From: an uncultured bacterium
GTDB lineage: Bacteria > Actinomycetota > Coriobacteriia > Coriobacteriales > Coriobacteriaceae
DNA length: 64,000 bases
Direction: 5' to 3'
Assembly: GCA_905215755.1 (NCBI GenBank)
Contig: CAJMRE010000007.1
Coordinates: forward strand, 1-64,000
Part shown: one piece after another, positions 25,951 through 34,877 of the stretch
Position numbering within the stretch: the first letter of the stretch is position 1
How the letters are laid out: every line of letters begins with the position of its first letter
Program-made: the position numbers and the translations under genes
Notes under the pieces: generated by a model
Told to the model about the DNA's origin: nothing
Seen by the model: only the letters and a program-made list of their open reading frames with translations
The model's database searches: none

Positions 25951-28728
25951 TTACTTCTTCCCAAACTTAATTTTGATGGCACGCTTGAGCGCGTACTTGC
26001 CCAGGCTCGGCAGCTTTTGCTCGTATTTGACCATCGTGGAGCACTCGGGGCGGTCGCGATCAAGGTGAATGGCGTCGAACGCGCACTTGGTGGTGCACAG
26101 GCCGCAACCGATGCACTTGTTGGGGTCGACGATCGAGGCGCCGCAACCCAGGCAGCGGGCGGTCTCGGCACGCACCTGCTCCTCGGTAAAGGTCTCGACA
26201 TACTCGCTAAACGGTTCGGCCTTCTCGCGCTCACGGTCGACGTGGGCCACCTCGCGGCTGGCGTTGTCATAGCTCTCAATCACCACGTCATCGCGATCGA
26301 GCGCGCTGTACTTACGCTGGTTGCGGCCAATGGTGAGCGTGGAGCCCGGCTGCACAAAGCGATGGATGGACACCGCGGCCTCGTGGCCGGCGGCGATAGC
26401 GTCGATGGCAAAGCTCGGACCGGTGTAGACGTCACCGCCCACAAAGATGTCGGGTTCGGCGGTCTGGTAGGTCTGGGGATCGGCAAGGGCACCCTGGCCG
26501 CGGCCAAGCTCCACCTTGGAGCCAGCTAGCAGGTCGCCCCACATGATGGACTGGCCAATTGACATGACCACGCGGTCGGCATCGACACGGCGCAGATCGT
26601 TCTCGTCGTACTCGGGCGCAAAACGGCCCTCGTCGTCAAAGACACGCGTGCAGCGCTTAAAGGTAATGCCACATACGCGACCGGCCTCGTCCAGGTGAAT
26701 CTCCTTGGGGCCCCAGCCGCAGCTGATGTGAGCGCCGTCCTCAACGGCCTCGCGACGCTCCTCCTCGCTGGCGGGCATCTGGGCCTCGCTCTCCAGGCAG
26801 AACATCTCAACGTGCTCAGAGCCCAGACGGCAGGCGTTGCGGGCAACGTCGATGGCCACGTTGCCGCCGCCCACCACAATGGTGCGGCCGGACAGGGTAT
26901 CGATCTTGCCGCTGTTAACCTCGCGAAGGAAGTCGACGGCCACGGTCACGTCCTCGGCATCCTCGCCCGGAATGCCGGCAAGGCGGCCGCCCTGGCAGCC
27001 AATGGCAACGTAGAAGGCCTTAAAGCCCTGCGCGCGCAGCTCGTCGAGCGTCACATCGCGACCGACCTCCACGCCATAGCGGAACTCGGCACCCATCAGG
27101 CGAATGATCTCGACCTCGGCCTCGATAACATCCTTCTGCAGCTTAAAGCTGGGAATGCCGTAGGTGAGCATGCCGCCCGGGCGCTCGTTCTTCTCGAACA
27201 CGACAGGTTTGTAGCCCTTCTCGGCCAGGTAGAAAGCGCAGGACAGGCCGGCCGGACCGGCACCGATGATGGCGATCTTCTGATCAAAGCCGCCGGCGCG
27301 TGTCGGCGTCACCACAGGTGGGACATAGCGGGTCGCTGCATCCAGATCGCGCTGGGCGATGAACTTCTTGACCTCGTCAATAGCCACGGCGGCGTCCACA
27401 CGGCCGCGGGTGCAGGCATCCTCACAGCGGCGGTTGCACACACGGCCGCAGATAGCGGGCAGCGGGTTCTCGCGCTTAATGAGTGCTAGGGCCTCGTCAT
27501 AGCGACCCTGAGCCGCGAGCTTCAAATAGCCCTGAACGGCAACGTGCGCGGGGCAGGCCGTCTTGCAGGGAGCGGTGCCGGACTCATGCGTCTCGATGCG
27601 GTTGTCGTTGCGGTAGTTGGGCGACCACTTGGTGTGGTCCCACTTGGTGGCATCGGGCAGCTCCTGGCGCGGATATTCGGGCACCTGTCCGCCCGCCTTT
27701 TTGCTGCAGAGCTTCTGGCCCAGCTTGGCGGCGCCGGCCGGACACACCTCAACGCAGCGACCGCAGGCCACGCACTTGTCCTTCTCGACTTTGGCGACAT
27801 AGGCCGAGCGCGACAGGTTGGGCGTGTTGAACAGCTGAGAGGTGCGCAGGGCGTAGCACACGTTGACGTTGCAGTTGCAGATAGCGAAGATCTTGTTCTC
27901 GCCGTCGATATTGGTGATCTGGTGCACAAAGCCGTTGTCCTCGGCCTGGCGCAGAATGTCGTAGACCTCGTCGCGCGTCACGTAATGGCCGCGGTCGGTC
28001 TCAACCACATAGTCGGCCATATCGCCCACGGCAATGCACCAATCTGCCGGGTCGTCGGCGCAGCCCTCACCCATCACGCGACGGCTCGCGCGGCAGCTGC
28101 AGGTGCTGGCGGCATATTTGCCATCGTATTTGTCGAGCCAATGCTCGATATGCTCGATCGGCACCGACGTGCTCGCGGCATCGATAGCCTTCTCGACCGG
28201 AATGACATGCATGCCGATGCCGGCACCACCGGGCGGCACCATCGGCGTAGCCTTGGACAGCGGTCCCTTGGACGCCTGCTCAAAGAACTTGGCATAGACC
28301 GGGTGCTCCTCGAGCTGGCTCATGCGCATGTTGAGGAACTCGGCGGAACCCGGCACCAGCATGGGCAGCACCCACTGCTTGGCACGCTCGGGATTTTCCC
28401 AGTTGTACTCGAGAAGACCCGTGTAGCTCATGTCGTCGAGCATCTTCTCGATATCGGCTTCGGGCATGCCGGTGAGCTTGACCATCTCGGGCAGCGTATA
28501 GGGACGGCGCATCTTCATCTTGCAGAGCACTTCGGCCTGCTCGTCGGTTGCAGCCTCGGCAAACGACCAGTACTCGTAGCCCAGCAACTCATCGCGATGC
28601 AGCAGACGGTTGGTGCAGTGCTCGCACAGCTTGACGATGGCCTCGCGCGGATGCTCCGGCAGCGGCGGCACGAACTCCGAACCGATGTCGGGCTCGGTGT
28701 AGCTAATCCCCGGTCCGTTGAGAATCAT
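25951..28728 (-). CDS. multidomain iron-sulfur flavoprotein, GltD-like NAD(P)/FAD core
   Basis: A 925-residue protein; AAGGGA lies 5 nt before the ATG at 28728. The N-terminal third (about 1-310) has LCEHCTNRLLHRDELLG and clusters CSCRASRRV...C and CNCNVNVC, probably metal sites. Next comes a ferredoxin motif, CVACGRCVEVCPAGA, then a GltD-like module: CPAHVAVQGYLKLAAQG, CGRVCNRRCEDACTRG, the FAD fold AIIGAGPAGLSCAFYLAEKG and the NAD(P) fold VVGGGNVAIDVARNA. The C-terminus has another ferredoxin-like part, CIGCGLCTTKCAFDAIHL. It probably moves electrons between NAD(P)H and ferredoxin or an unknown acceptor. Divergent from a TetR gene that probably controls it. Confidence 0.85.
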   Translation of the reverse strand: MILNGPGISYTEPDIGSEFVPPLPEHPREAIVKLCEHCTNRLLHRDELLGYEYWSFAEAATDEQAEVLCKMKMRRPYTLPEMVKLTGMPEADIEKMLDDMSYTGLLEYNWENPERAKQWVLPMLVPGSAEFLNMRMSQLEEHPVYAKFFEQASKGPLSKATPMVPPGGAGIGMHVIPVEKAIDAASTSVPIEHIEHWLDKYDGKYAASTCSCRASRRVMGEGCADDPADWCIAVGDMADYVVETDRGHYVTRDEVYDILRQAEDNGFVHQITNIDGENKIFAICNCNVNVCYALRTSQLFNTPNLSRSAYVAKVEKDKCVACGRCVEVCPAGAAKLGQKLCSKKAGGQVPEYPRQELPDATKWDHTKWSPNYRNDNRIETHESGTAPCKTACPAHVAVQGYLKLAAQGRYDEALALIKRENPLPAICGRVCNRRCEDACTRGRVDAAVAIDEVKKFIAQRDLDAATRYVPPVVTPTRAGGFDQKIAIIGAGPAGLSCAFYLAEKGYKPVVFEKNERPGGMLTYGIPSFKLQKDVIEAEVEIIRLMGAEFRYGVEVGRDVTLDELRAQGFKAFYVAIGCQGGRLAGIPGEDAEDVTVAVDFLREVNSGKIDTLSGRTIVVGGGNVAIDVARNACRLGSEHVEMFCLESEAQMPASEEERREAVEDGAHISCGWGPKEIHLDEAGRVCGITFKRCTRVFDDEGRFAPEYDENDLRRVDADRVVMSIGQSIMWGDLLAGSKVELGRGQGALADPQTYQTAEPDIFVGGDVYTGPSFAIDAIAAGHEAAVSIHRFVQPGSTLTIGRNQRKYSALDRDDVVIESYDNASREVAHVDREREKAEPFSEYVETFTEEQVRAETARCLGCGASIVDPNKCIGCGLCTTKCAFDAIHLDRDRPECSTMVKYEQKLPSLGKYALKRAIKIKFGKK

Positions 28729-28821
28729 GGTTGTCCCTTCTCTTGCCACAGCCCGGCGGGACCGCGGCGCCCCTCTTTTTTTGCAGGCCGAGCATGCCCC
28801 CATGCCGTTCACCCGCCATTG

Positions 28822-28859
28822 TTGACATTGTGTCAAAAATAGTATTGACGAACCGTCAA
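28822..28859. promoter_or_regulatory. pair of TTGACR-N3-YGTCAA operators
   Basis: Two perfect palindromes, TTGACATTGTGTCAA (28822-28836) and TTGACGAACCGTCAA (28845-28859), have centres 23 bp apart, in the 189-bp divergent gap between the flavoprotein and the TetR gene. They are the expected size for dimeric TetR operators and probably control both directions. Confidence 0.7.
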
Positions 28860-28917
28860 CAATATTCAAGACTGTTAGGCGAACGGTCAGGCAAAAGAGG
28901 ATGAAAGGCGGCAAAAC

Positions 28918-29580
28918 ATGGGCAACAACACAGCAGGTACCTCTGTGGTCGATGCCGTCCCCGCATCCGATAGCGCGGCAAAGCGCCTGACGGGCGACGA
29001 ACGCCGTCGCGAGATCCTCGATGCCGTGCGCACCGTAAGCTCCGAGCTGGGCGTGTCCCACCTATCGGTATCGGCCGTGACCAAGCGAGCCGGCTGCACG
29101 CGTTCATTGTTCTACCACTACTTCGCCGACATGGACGCCGCCGTCACCGCCGTCATGGACGAGGCAATCGACGGTTTTATCTCCGAGCTCGAGCAGTGGA
29201 ATGCCAACCGCACCGTCGGTGATATCGAGGGCGCGCTCGACACCGTCGCCCCGCTCTTTAAGCGCCTGGTCGCCAGCGGCCACGAACTGCCGCAAACTCT
29301 GACCTCCAACAGCGGCGCGCTCTACGGCGGCTTTTTGCACAACGTGGTCCAGCGTGTGGCGCAGTATATCTGCGACACCACCGTGGTGGATTTTGTCGCC
29401 CACCACGAGCTGCGCATCGACCATGTCTACGAAACGTTCTACACCCTCATCATGGGTCTTTTGATGTATATCCGCACGCACCCCGATGTGCCCGACGAGA
29501 CGGTCAAGGAAATCATCGCCTCGACGCTCCACATCGAGGGCTATACCGCCAAGTATCCGGAGCGCAAGCCCCGGAACTGA
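28918..29580 (+). CDS. TetR-family transcriptional regulator
   Basis: A 220-residue regulator. The N-terminal helix-turn-helix shows RRREILDAVRTVSSELGVSH followed by SVSAVTKRAGCTRSLFYHYF, the classic TetR recognition helix. The C-terminal ligand domain is not assignable. AAAGGCGG precedes the ATG. It is divergent from the large flavoprotein and 63 bp upstream of the DUF5692 gene; two palindromes in the divergent gap are likely autoregulatory operators. Confidence 0.93.
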   Translation: MGNNTAGTSVVDAVPASDSAAKRLTGDERRREILDAVRTVSSELGVSHLSVSAVTKRAGCTRSLFYHYFADMDAAVTAVMDEAIDGFISELEQWNANRTVGDIEGALDTVAPLFKRLVASGHELPQTLTSNSGALYGGFLHNVVQRVAQYICDTTVVDFVAHHELRIDHVYETFYTLIMGLLMYIRTHPDVPDETVKEIIASTLHIEGYTAKYPERKPRN

Positions 29581-29643
29581 CGACATTTGGCCAAACTGCC
29601 CGCGATCAGAAGAGGGGCCGCGGGCGTGTGAAAGGAGAGCAGC

Positions 29644-30651
29644 ATGCTGTTCGATGTTTGGGGTAGCGATACCCTTATCCACTGGGCCGGCTGGGCCATG
29701 GTCTTTATTGGCCTGATCGTGCTCAACGAGGTCGGCCGCCGCACCAAGCTGGGCGCGGCAATCATCTTTGGCGTGGCTCCGCTGGCCATGACCATCTACT
29801 GCGTCGCCATCGCCATCGGCGTTTCGCAGGGCGCCGACTGGGCGCTCACCAACCCCACCCACGTGTATCAGAACAGCTGGTTCCACTACGCCAAGGTATA
29901 CGCGGCGCTGGCCGGTTGCTGGGGCTTCATCGCCATTAAGTACCAGTGGGGCAAGATTGGCAAGGCGCATTGGTTCCGCGCGTGGCCGTTTGTGATCGTC
30001 GCCATCAACATCATGATCGCCGTCGTGTCCGACTTCGAGAGCGCCTATCACTTCTTTGTCCTGGGCCAGTCCACCTGGGTCACCTCCGAAGGTGCTACGC
30101 AGCTGGCCGGCTGGAACAACGTGTTCAACGGCATCGCGGGTATCATTAACATCTTCTGCATGACCGGTTGGTGGAGCGTCTACGCCTCCGAGGATCAGAC
30201 CGACATGCTGTGGCCCGATATGACCTGGGTCTACATCATCGCCTACGATATCTGGAACTTCTGCTACACCTACAACTGCCTGCCCACCCACTCCTGGTTC
30301 TGCGGCTTTGCGCTGCTGCTGGCGCCCACCGTCGCTGCCTTTATCTGGAACAAGGGCGGCTGGATCCAGAACCGCGCCTTTACGCTGGCCATTTGGTGCA
30401 TGTTTGCCCAGGTGTTCCCGTACTTCCAGGAGGAGTCCATCTTTGTGACCCACTCCACGCTCGATCCCGGCGCCGCTACCGCGGTCTCGATCGCCGCGCT
30501 GGTCGCCAACATCGCCGCGATCATCTACATCGCCTACCGCGCCAAGAAGCTCGGCCGCAATCCCTACAAGCAGGATGTCTTTGAGGGCACCAGCGATTGG
30601 GAGAAGGCTACCGCCCGCCGCGCGAAGGTTGATTACGCGCACGCCGAGTAA
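29644..30651 (+). CDS. polytopic membrane protein, DUF5692 family
   Basis: A 335-residue protein with about nine to ten hydrophobic segments and many Trp, Tyr and His residues (for example NPTHVYQNSWFHYAKVYAAL and YNCLPTHSWFCGFALL). It resembles the DUF5692 family of anaerobes; no function is known. AAGGAGAG precedes the ATG. It lies 63 bp after the TetR gene and before a strong terminator, so the two probably form an operon. A transport or membrane-redox role with the divergent flavoprotein would be inference from context only. Confidence 0.75.
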   Translation: MLFDVWGSDTLIHWAGWAMVFIGLIVLNEVGRRTKLGAAIIFGVAPLAMTIYCVAIAIGVSQGADWALTNPTHVYQNSWFHYAKVYAALAGCWGFIAIKYQWGKIGKAHWFRAWPFVIVAINIMIAVVSDFESAYHFFVLGQSTWVTSEGATQLAGWNNVFNGIAGIINIFCMTGWWSVYASEDQTDMLWPDMTWVYIIAYDIWNFCYTYNCLPTHSWFCGFALLLAPTVAAFIWNKGGWIQNRAFTLAIWCMFAQVFPYFQEESIFVTHSTLDPGAATAVSIAALVANIAAIIYIAYRAKKLGRNPYKQDVFEGTSDWEKATARRAKVDYAHAE

Positions 30652-30721
30652 CGCGCCTGACGCAAACATCGCTTGAGCACGAAGCAGCATAGCCGGCTCC
30701 GCGCAGCTCAACGCATTGCAG

Positions 30722-30762
30722 AGCCCCCGGAATGTGATTCGTTCGCGTTCCGGGGGCTTTTT
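30722..30762 (+). terminator. terminator after the DUF5692 gene
   Basis: AGCCCCCGGAA (30722-30732) pairs with TTCCGGGGGCT (30748-30758), followed by TTTTGC. Confidence 0.9.
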
Positions 30763-30883
30763 GCTGCCGCGAGGATGCGGCTGAACAATGCACTCGGGTT
30801 AAATCGGATCTTATATTTCGTATGCGCTTTATATGGCTCCATTTTTGGGTACAGTGTTGAGCCGATATTGCATTGGGGGATAT

Positions 30884-32365
30884 ATGAGCGATGAGACGTA
30901 TGGCCGCGAGGATGCGGCCCAGGATGCGGAAGCATGTGCCGAAGCCCTGGAGAGCCTTGACCGGATCGCGCTAGACGAGCTCTCGTTTAGCGATTCGGCC
31001 GTCGACGCGCAGGACGAGGTGCACGAAGACACTGAGGACGAAGGCAGCGACGCCAAAGACGCTCCTGACGAAGCCGAAGAGGACGAAAGCGAGGCCGGCA
31101 ATCAGCCCGAATCCGACACGGGCGAGGAAACCGTCTTGCTCGACAGCTTGCCTGCCGAGGATTCGCTGACCCGCGAGCTTCCTGGCCTGGGTTCCGCACC
31201 AGCCGTGGACGAGACCATCGCCATGGGCGATATTCCCCTGCCGTCCGTTCCCTCGGCACGCGAGGCCGAGGTTCGCCATCGCAAGATGTCGCCCAAGCGC
31301 CGCAATCTGATGGTCGCCGGTGTCGTAGCCGTCGCGCTCGTCGCCGGCGGTGCAGGCTATGCTGCCTGGAACGGATATCAGCAAGAGCAGGCTGCCGCTG
31401 CCGCCGCCAATGCCCACACGATGATGTCAGTGCAGATTGGCGTGCATGCCGCGGGCCTCGACTGTTCCACTGGCTCCAAGATTCCCGTACAGGTGAGCGG
31501 CCAGGACGCTGATGGCTCCTCCGTGAGCGAAACACTCTATGTTGACGAGCACGGCCGCGGCATCAAACTGCTGCCCGGCGATTACACGTTCTCCATCGCC
31601 GCCTCCCCCATCGCGGCGGACGGCACCATCTACACCGTCCCGACCACCAAGGCCCAAGTTACGGTCAAGAGCGATGGGCAGGATTTGAGTTCCCAGGCCA
31701 CCTTTAAGCTCAAGGTGCCTTCGGCCGACACGGTGACTGACGACCAGATCGATGCCGCCGCCAAGTATGCCGAGGAAGGCGGCGCGAGCTCTGCCGCCGC
31801 GGCAAAGATACTCCAGCAGGCGGCAATTACGCGCCGCGATGCCGCCGCCAACGCCGTAAGCGCAAGCGAGGCACAGTCCGCCCGCGACGCCGATGCTCGA
31901 CATAAGGCAACGGACCTGTATCAGCTCGATATTCCCGTTGAGTGGTACGGCAAAGTCGCGACTTGGCAAAACGGCAGCACGCTGTGCATCTATCTTGCCG
32001 GCGACACGAACACGCCGCTTGTGACGCTTGTCACGGTGCGCGACGGCGAGAGCTTTACGCCCGATGAGGGCGACGCAGTTTTGGGTGCGGCAAACCTCGG
32101 CAACGGCTACACCGTCTACGCCAGCGGCCCCGTTTATCCGTATGTGGTGCCCCAGACCATCAACGGACGCACGCAAGACCCCGTGTCGACCTACCCCATG
32201 GACACTGCAGTTGAGCTTGTCGAGCTAACGACCGGCAACCGCTATACCTATAGCCAGATCAAGAACGTGCTGGTCGGCAAAGACGGCAACGCAGACTCCG
32301 CGACCAAACTCGAGACCGACTACCTCGCCCAGATTCTGATGCCGAGCATCAAGGCCCAGGACTAG
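30884..32365 (+). CDS. anchored protein with acidic cytoplasmic N-terminus, unknown function
   Basis: I took the ATG at 30884 because GGGGGA lies just upstream, giving 493 residues. About 130 residues of very acidic sequence are followed by a basic patch and one membrane segment (NLMVAGVVAVALVAGGAGYAAW). The rest, about 330 residues, is predicted extracytoplasmic and includes an Ala-rich helical part (SSAAAAKILQQAAITRRDAA). No family was recognised. The acidic, Ser/Thr-containing tail could be a kinase or FHA target, but that is speculation. It stands between two terminators, so it is monocistronic. Confidence 0.75.
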   Translation: MSDETYGREDAAQDAEACAEALESLDRIALDELSFSDSAVDAQDEVHEDTEDEGSDAKDAPDEAEEDESEAGNQPESDTGEETVLLDSLPAEDSLTRELPGLGSAPAVDETIAMGDIPLPSVPSAREAEVRHRKMSPKRRNLMVAGVVAVALVAGGAGYAAWNGYQQEQAAAAAANAHTMMSVQIGVHAAGLDCSTGSKIPVQVSGQDADGSSVSETLYVDEHGRGIKLLPGDYTFSIAASPIAADGTIYTVPTTKAQVTVKSDGQDLSSQATFKLKVPSADTVTDDQIDAAAKYAEEGGASSAAAAKILQQAAITRRDAAANAVSASEAQSARDADARHKATDLYQLDIPVEWYGKVATWQNGSTLCIYLAGDTNTPLVTLVTVRDGESFTPDEGDAVLGAANLGNGYTVYASGPVYPYVVPQTINGRTQDPVSTYPMDTAVELVELTTGNRYTYSQIKNVLVGKDGNADSATKLETDYLAQILMPSIKAQD

Positions 32366-32399
32366 CCGGGCGCATCACGGTGCTCCCCAACCGTAATCA

Positions 32400-32430
32400 A
32401 AACCACCCCTAAAAGGGGTGGTTTGCTCTT
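32400..32430 (+). terminator. terminator of the 30884 gene, or IS200 right-end hairpin
   Basis: AAACCACCCC and GGGGTGGTTT form a perfect 10-bp stem with a TAAAA loop, followed by TGCTCTT on the plus strand. It lies 35 bp after the stop at 32365. It may serve both as terminator and as the IS end. Confidence 0.65.
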
Positions 32431-32533
32431 AGGGTATAACCCTTGGATTTCCGGCACGCGTCTAAAGGCGCCGGCCCTCACGGGGTTCGGGCCGCACTGC
32501 AGGTTGACCCGTGGCGGGCCGGTCAAACCGGCG

Positions 32534-33004
32534 CTATTTGCGCCCCGGCCCCCTATCGAAGGGGTCCTCGTACTCCTTGACGCTCAGCCGGTCGAGCGCG
32601 ATGTCGGCCTTCTCCTGCTCCCGGATGTACTTCGCGATCGTGGCCTCGTTCAGGCCGACGGTGGACACGTAGTAGCCCTCGGCCCAGAACTTCCTGTTGC
32701 CGAACTTGTACTTCATGTTCGCGTGCTTGTCGAATACCATCAGCGAGCTCTTCCCCTTCAGGTAGCCCATCACGCTCGATACGCTGTACTTCGGCGGTAT
32801 CGCCAGCAGCATGTGGACGTGGTCGGGCATCAGGTGCCCCTCGATGATCTCTATCCCCTTGTACTGGCAGAGCTTCCTGAAGATCTCCCCAAGGTCGGAC
32901 CTTATTTGGTTGTAGATGACTTTGCGCCTATACTTCGGCGTGAACACGACGTGGTACTTGCACATCCACTTCGTGTGCGACAGGCTGTAGGCCTTCTGGG
33001 CCAT
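32534..33004 (-). CDS. tnpA: IS200-type Y1 (HUH) transposase
   Basis: A 156-residue single-strand transposase. Visible are KYHVVFTPKYRRKVIY, the HUH metal motif in LMPDHVHMLLAIP, and a C-terminal helix with the probable nucleophile tyrosine in ATIAKYIREQ. Length is typical (about 150). The start at 33004 gives MAQKAYSLSHTKWMCKYH. No accessory tnpB is present in this element. It appears intact. Confidence 0.93.
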   Translation of the reverse strand: MAQKAYSLSHTKWMCKYHVVFTPKYRRKVIYNQIRSDLGEIFRKLCQYKGIEIIEGHLMPDHVHMLLAIPPKYSVSSVMGYLKGKSSLMVFDKHANMKYKFGNRKFWAEGYYVSTVGLNEATIAKYIREQEKADIALDRLSVKEYEDPFDRGPGRK

Positions 33005-33165
33005 ACGCCACCACCGCCCTCTCGACTCGGATTCCTTGCGGCCTGAACAATCGCAAGTGTCCGGCGAGGGGGCGGCTTTGTAAAGCCGGTTGTCCCCACC
33101 CGCATAGCGGGTGGTTTCTGATGCGGCGCGCTGCGCGCCCCGCACAGGCTAAAGCCTTTAATGAA

Positions 33166-33187
33166 GGGGCCAGGAGGTCCTGGCCCC
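33166..33187 (-). terminator. hairpin after the DUF4143-type ATPase gene
   Basis: GGGGCCAGGA and TCCTGGCCCC form a perfect 10-bp stem 16 bp past the stop at 33204. The following minus-strand sequence is TTCATTAAAG, so it is a weak terminator or a transcript-end hairpin. Confidence 0.5.
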
Positions 33188-33203
33188 ACAGATCCGTAGA
33201 TGA

Positions 33204-34556
33204 TTAGGCAAGGAGCCACTTCCATGCGGGCACAACGTGTACCGCACCGTGCTCGCATGGAATATCGGCCTGCTCATCCATGGTAACGATTGCCGACTCG
33301 CCAAGATCGAACTGGGCCATCGAGGCATCAAGCGCGGCAATTTCGCGCTCGCGCGTTTTCTCACTTGCCATATCCACACTCACCTGAATCAGGCTATAAG
33401 CCCGCATGAGAAGTGCGTCCCCAGCCACAAAGTCCACCTCATGGCTTTTGCTCTTCTCTTTGATCAGCAGGCGGCAGACCGATCCGACCCTCACCGCGGG
33501 AGTCCTTCTTCTTAGCGCGTTGAACACTGCGGTCTCGAGCCTCTGACCCTGGTCCAATGCCGATGCGGGAGAGAATGCTCCAAACATCGCAGGATCGACA
33601 GCGTAGACCTTAGAAGCAGACCGCATGTTATTTGCCAGTGAACGCGTGAACTCCGGCACGGAGAACAGCAGGTAGGCATCCTCATAATACTCAAGTAAGT
33701 CGCTGAGCGAATTACGACTGACGGGTATCTGCCTGCTCTTGAACTCGTTGTACACTTTGTTCACCGACAGCTCTCGTCCCGAAGATGCCATACACCGCGT
33801 TAGGAACAGCGATGCCAGGCGAGGGTTCTTGACGTCGTAACGCTCAACGACGTCCATAGCGACCGTTCGCGAAGCATATTCCTGTAGCAGCTGAATCGCG
33901 TCTGCGGGCGTCTGCTCAAGCGTCGCGATGAATCCCCCTCGTTCAAGATATCCGATCAGATGATGTCGAAGCAGCGCTGCATCGCTTGGGGAAAAGGTCG
34001 CATCTGGCTCGAAAACGCTCCCCGTCTTATATCGAACGTATTCCGAAAAACTCAACGGAAAAAGCTCCCGTATAAGAGAACGACCCCTGAACTCGCTCTC
34101 AAGCTCTGAGGACAGCATCTTAGAAGAAGATCCCGTCACATAGACGGTCGCTTTCTCCGTATCGACTACACGCCGCAGAAACGCACCCCATTCGGGAATT
34201 TCCTGGATCTCGTCAAAGAAAATGTAAGCGCCCTCGGTTCGAGCAGCAGGATACAGCGCATAGAACGTGTCGAGCACGTCCGCCAGCAGCGATGGCTCAT
34301 ACGGGCGCAAGCGTTCGTCCTCAAAATTAAAGTAAAGCATCCGGTCAAGCTCGACGCCCCGGCCCTGAAGCCGCTGCATCTCCTGATACAGGCGATACGT
34401 CTTTCCACAACGGCGGGCCCCCACAACCACATTTACGATGTTGTCGCGCTTTGGCTCCTGTGGGTTTCCCAGATCAAGGTCTCGCTCAAAGACCTGCGGA
34501 ACCCCCTGCTGTTCAAAGTCCTTTATTTTCTGGGCGATCAAGTCGTTGAATGCCAT
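33204..34556 (-). CDS. AAA ATPase with C-terminal DUF4143 domain
   Basis: A 450-residue protein. The ATPase part shows Walker A GARRCGKTYRLYQ, Walker B IFFDEIQEIPEWG and sensor VYVTGSSSKML. The C-terminal DUF4143 domain has SKSHEVDFVAGD followed by YSLIQVSVDM, resembling a PD-(D/E)XK nuclease fold. Such proteins are common in bacteria and archaea, often as solitary variable genes; their role is unknown, and a DNA-transaction or defence function is possible. It is preceded by an AT-rich 62-bp inverted repeat containing the promoter, unlike its neighbours, which hints at acquisition. Confidence 0.88.
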   Translation of the reverse strand: MAFNDLIAQKIKDFEQQGVPQVFERDLDLGNPQEPKRDNIVNVVVGARRCGKTYRLYQEMQRLQGRGVELDRMLYFNFEDERLRPYEPSLLADVLDTFYALYPAARTEGAYIFFDEIQEIPEWGAFLRRVVDTEKATVYVTGSSSKMLSSELESEFRGRSLIRELFPLSFSEYVRYKTGSVFEPDATFSPSDAALLRHHLIGYLERGGFIATLEQTPADAIQLLQEYASRTVAMDVVERYDVKNPRLASLFLTRCMASSGRELSVNKVYNEFKSRQIPVSRNSLSDLLEYYEDAYLLFSVPEFTRSLANNMRSASKVYAVDPAMFGAFSPASALDQGQRLETAVFNALRRRTPAVRVGSVCRLLIKEKSKSHEVDFVAGDALLMRAYSLIQVSVDMASEKTREREIAALDASMAQFDLGESAIVTMDEQADIPCEHGAVHVVPAWKWLLA

Positions 34557-34563
34557 GATTCTC

Positions 34564-34625
34564 CAATCTTGCTCTCTAGCTAATCAAAATTATACTGATT
34601 CTTGATTAATTAGAGAGCAAGATTG
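34564..34625 (-). promoter_or_regulatory. 62-bp inverted repeat enclosing the ATPase promoter
   Basis: Two 24-bp arms (left starts CAATCTTGCTCTCTAG, right ends AGAGAGCAAGATTG; two mismatches) flank a 14-nt centre that contains TATAAT on the minus strand (34589-34594). Transcription would start in the left arm, so the RNA would hold only one arm; the repeat must act as DNA, as an operator, rather than as an RNA hairpin. Confidence 0.65.
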
Positions 34626-34877
34626 TGTGTAGCTTGATTAACACTTAAGCAAGTTTTATCACCGTTATTGCTCCGAAGGATATCGAGTGGCTAAGAGGAC
34701 AACCGAGCTCGAATGCGACTCCCCGAGCAGTCAATTTGGGACGGGGCTTTTTTGACTACCCTCCCCCTGTAGAAAAATCCCTAACGCAGTTGCGGTGAAA
34801 TAGGGCTGTTTTTGCTGGTCAAACCGCAAAACAGTCCCTATTTCACCGCAACTTATTGGTGGCCTTTTGGGTGGCAC
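34626..34877. other. gap with remnants of repeats
   Basis: Contains CCCCG/CGGGG followed by a T6 run (about 34720-34753, a possible plus-strand terminator) and the palindromic element at 34790-34851. No gene is supported. Confidence 0.4.
34790..34851. repeat. TTGCGGTG palindromic element, variant copy
   Basis: Arms TTGCGGTGAAATAGGGCTGT and ACAGTCCCTATTTCACCGCA-A are inverted with one mismatch. The outer halves match the elements at 21722 and 48978; the inner halves (AGGG[A]CTGTTTT) differ. It ends 26 bp past the stop of the small gene at 34878. Confidence 0.8.

Larger units (their letters stand above)
32395..33125 (-). mobile_element. IS200-like insertion sequence
   Basis: A short element with only a Y1 transposase (32534-33004). 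Reading on the minus strand, the left end carries the hairpin CCACCCGCATAGCGGGTGG (33096-33114) and a GGCTTTACAAAGCC-type hairpin in the 5' leader. The right end carries a similar AAACCACCCC/GGGGTGGTTT hairpin (32400-32424). The shared AAACCACCC foot suggests that these are the sub-terminal hairpins bound by the transposase. Ends are approximate; this family makes no target duplication. Confidence 0.75.

Noticed and set aside
33123..33160. Second IS605 right-end relic beside the IS200 element
   Set aside because: AGGCTAAAGCC resembles the hairpin tip of the IS605 right end, but the CCCC/GGGG stem and TCAA end are missing.
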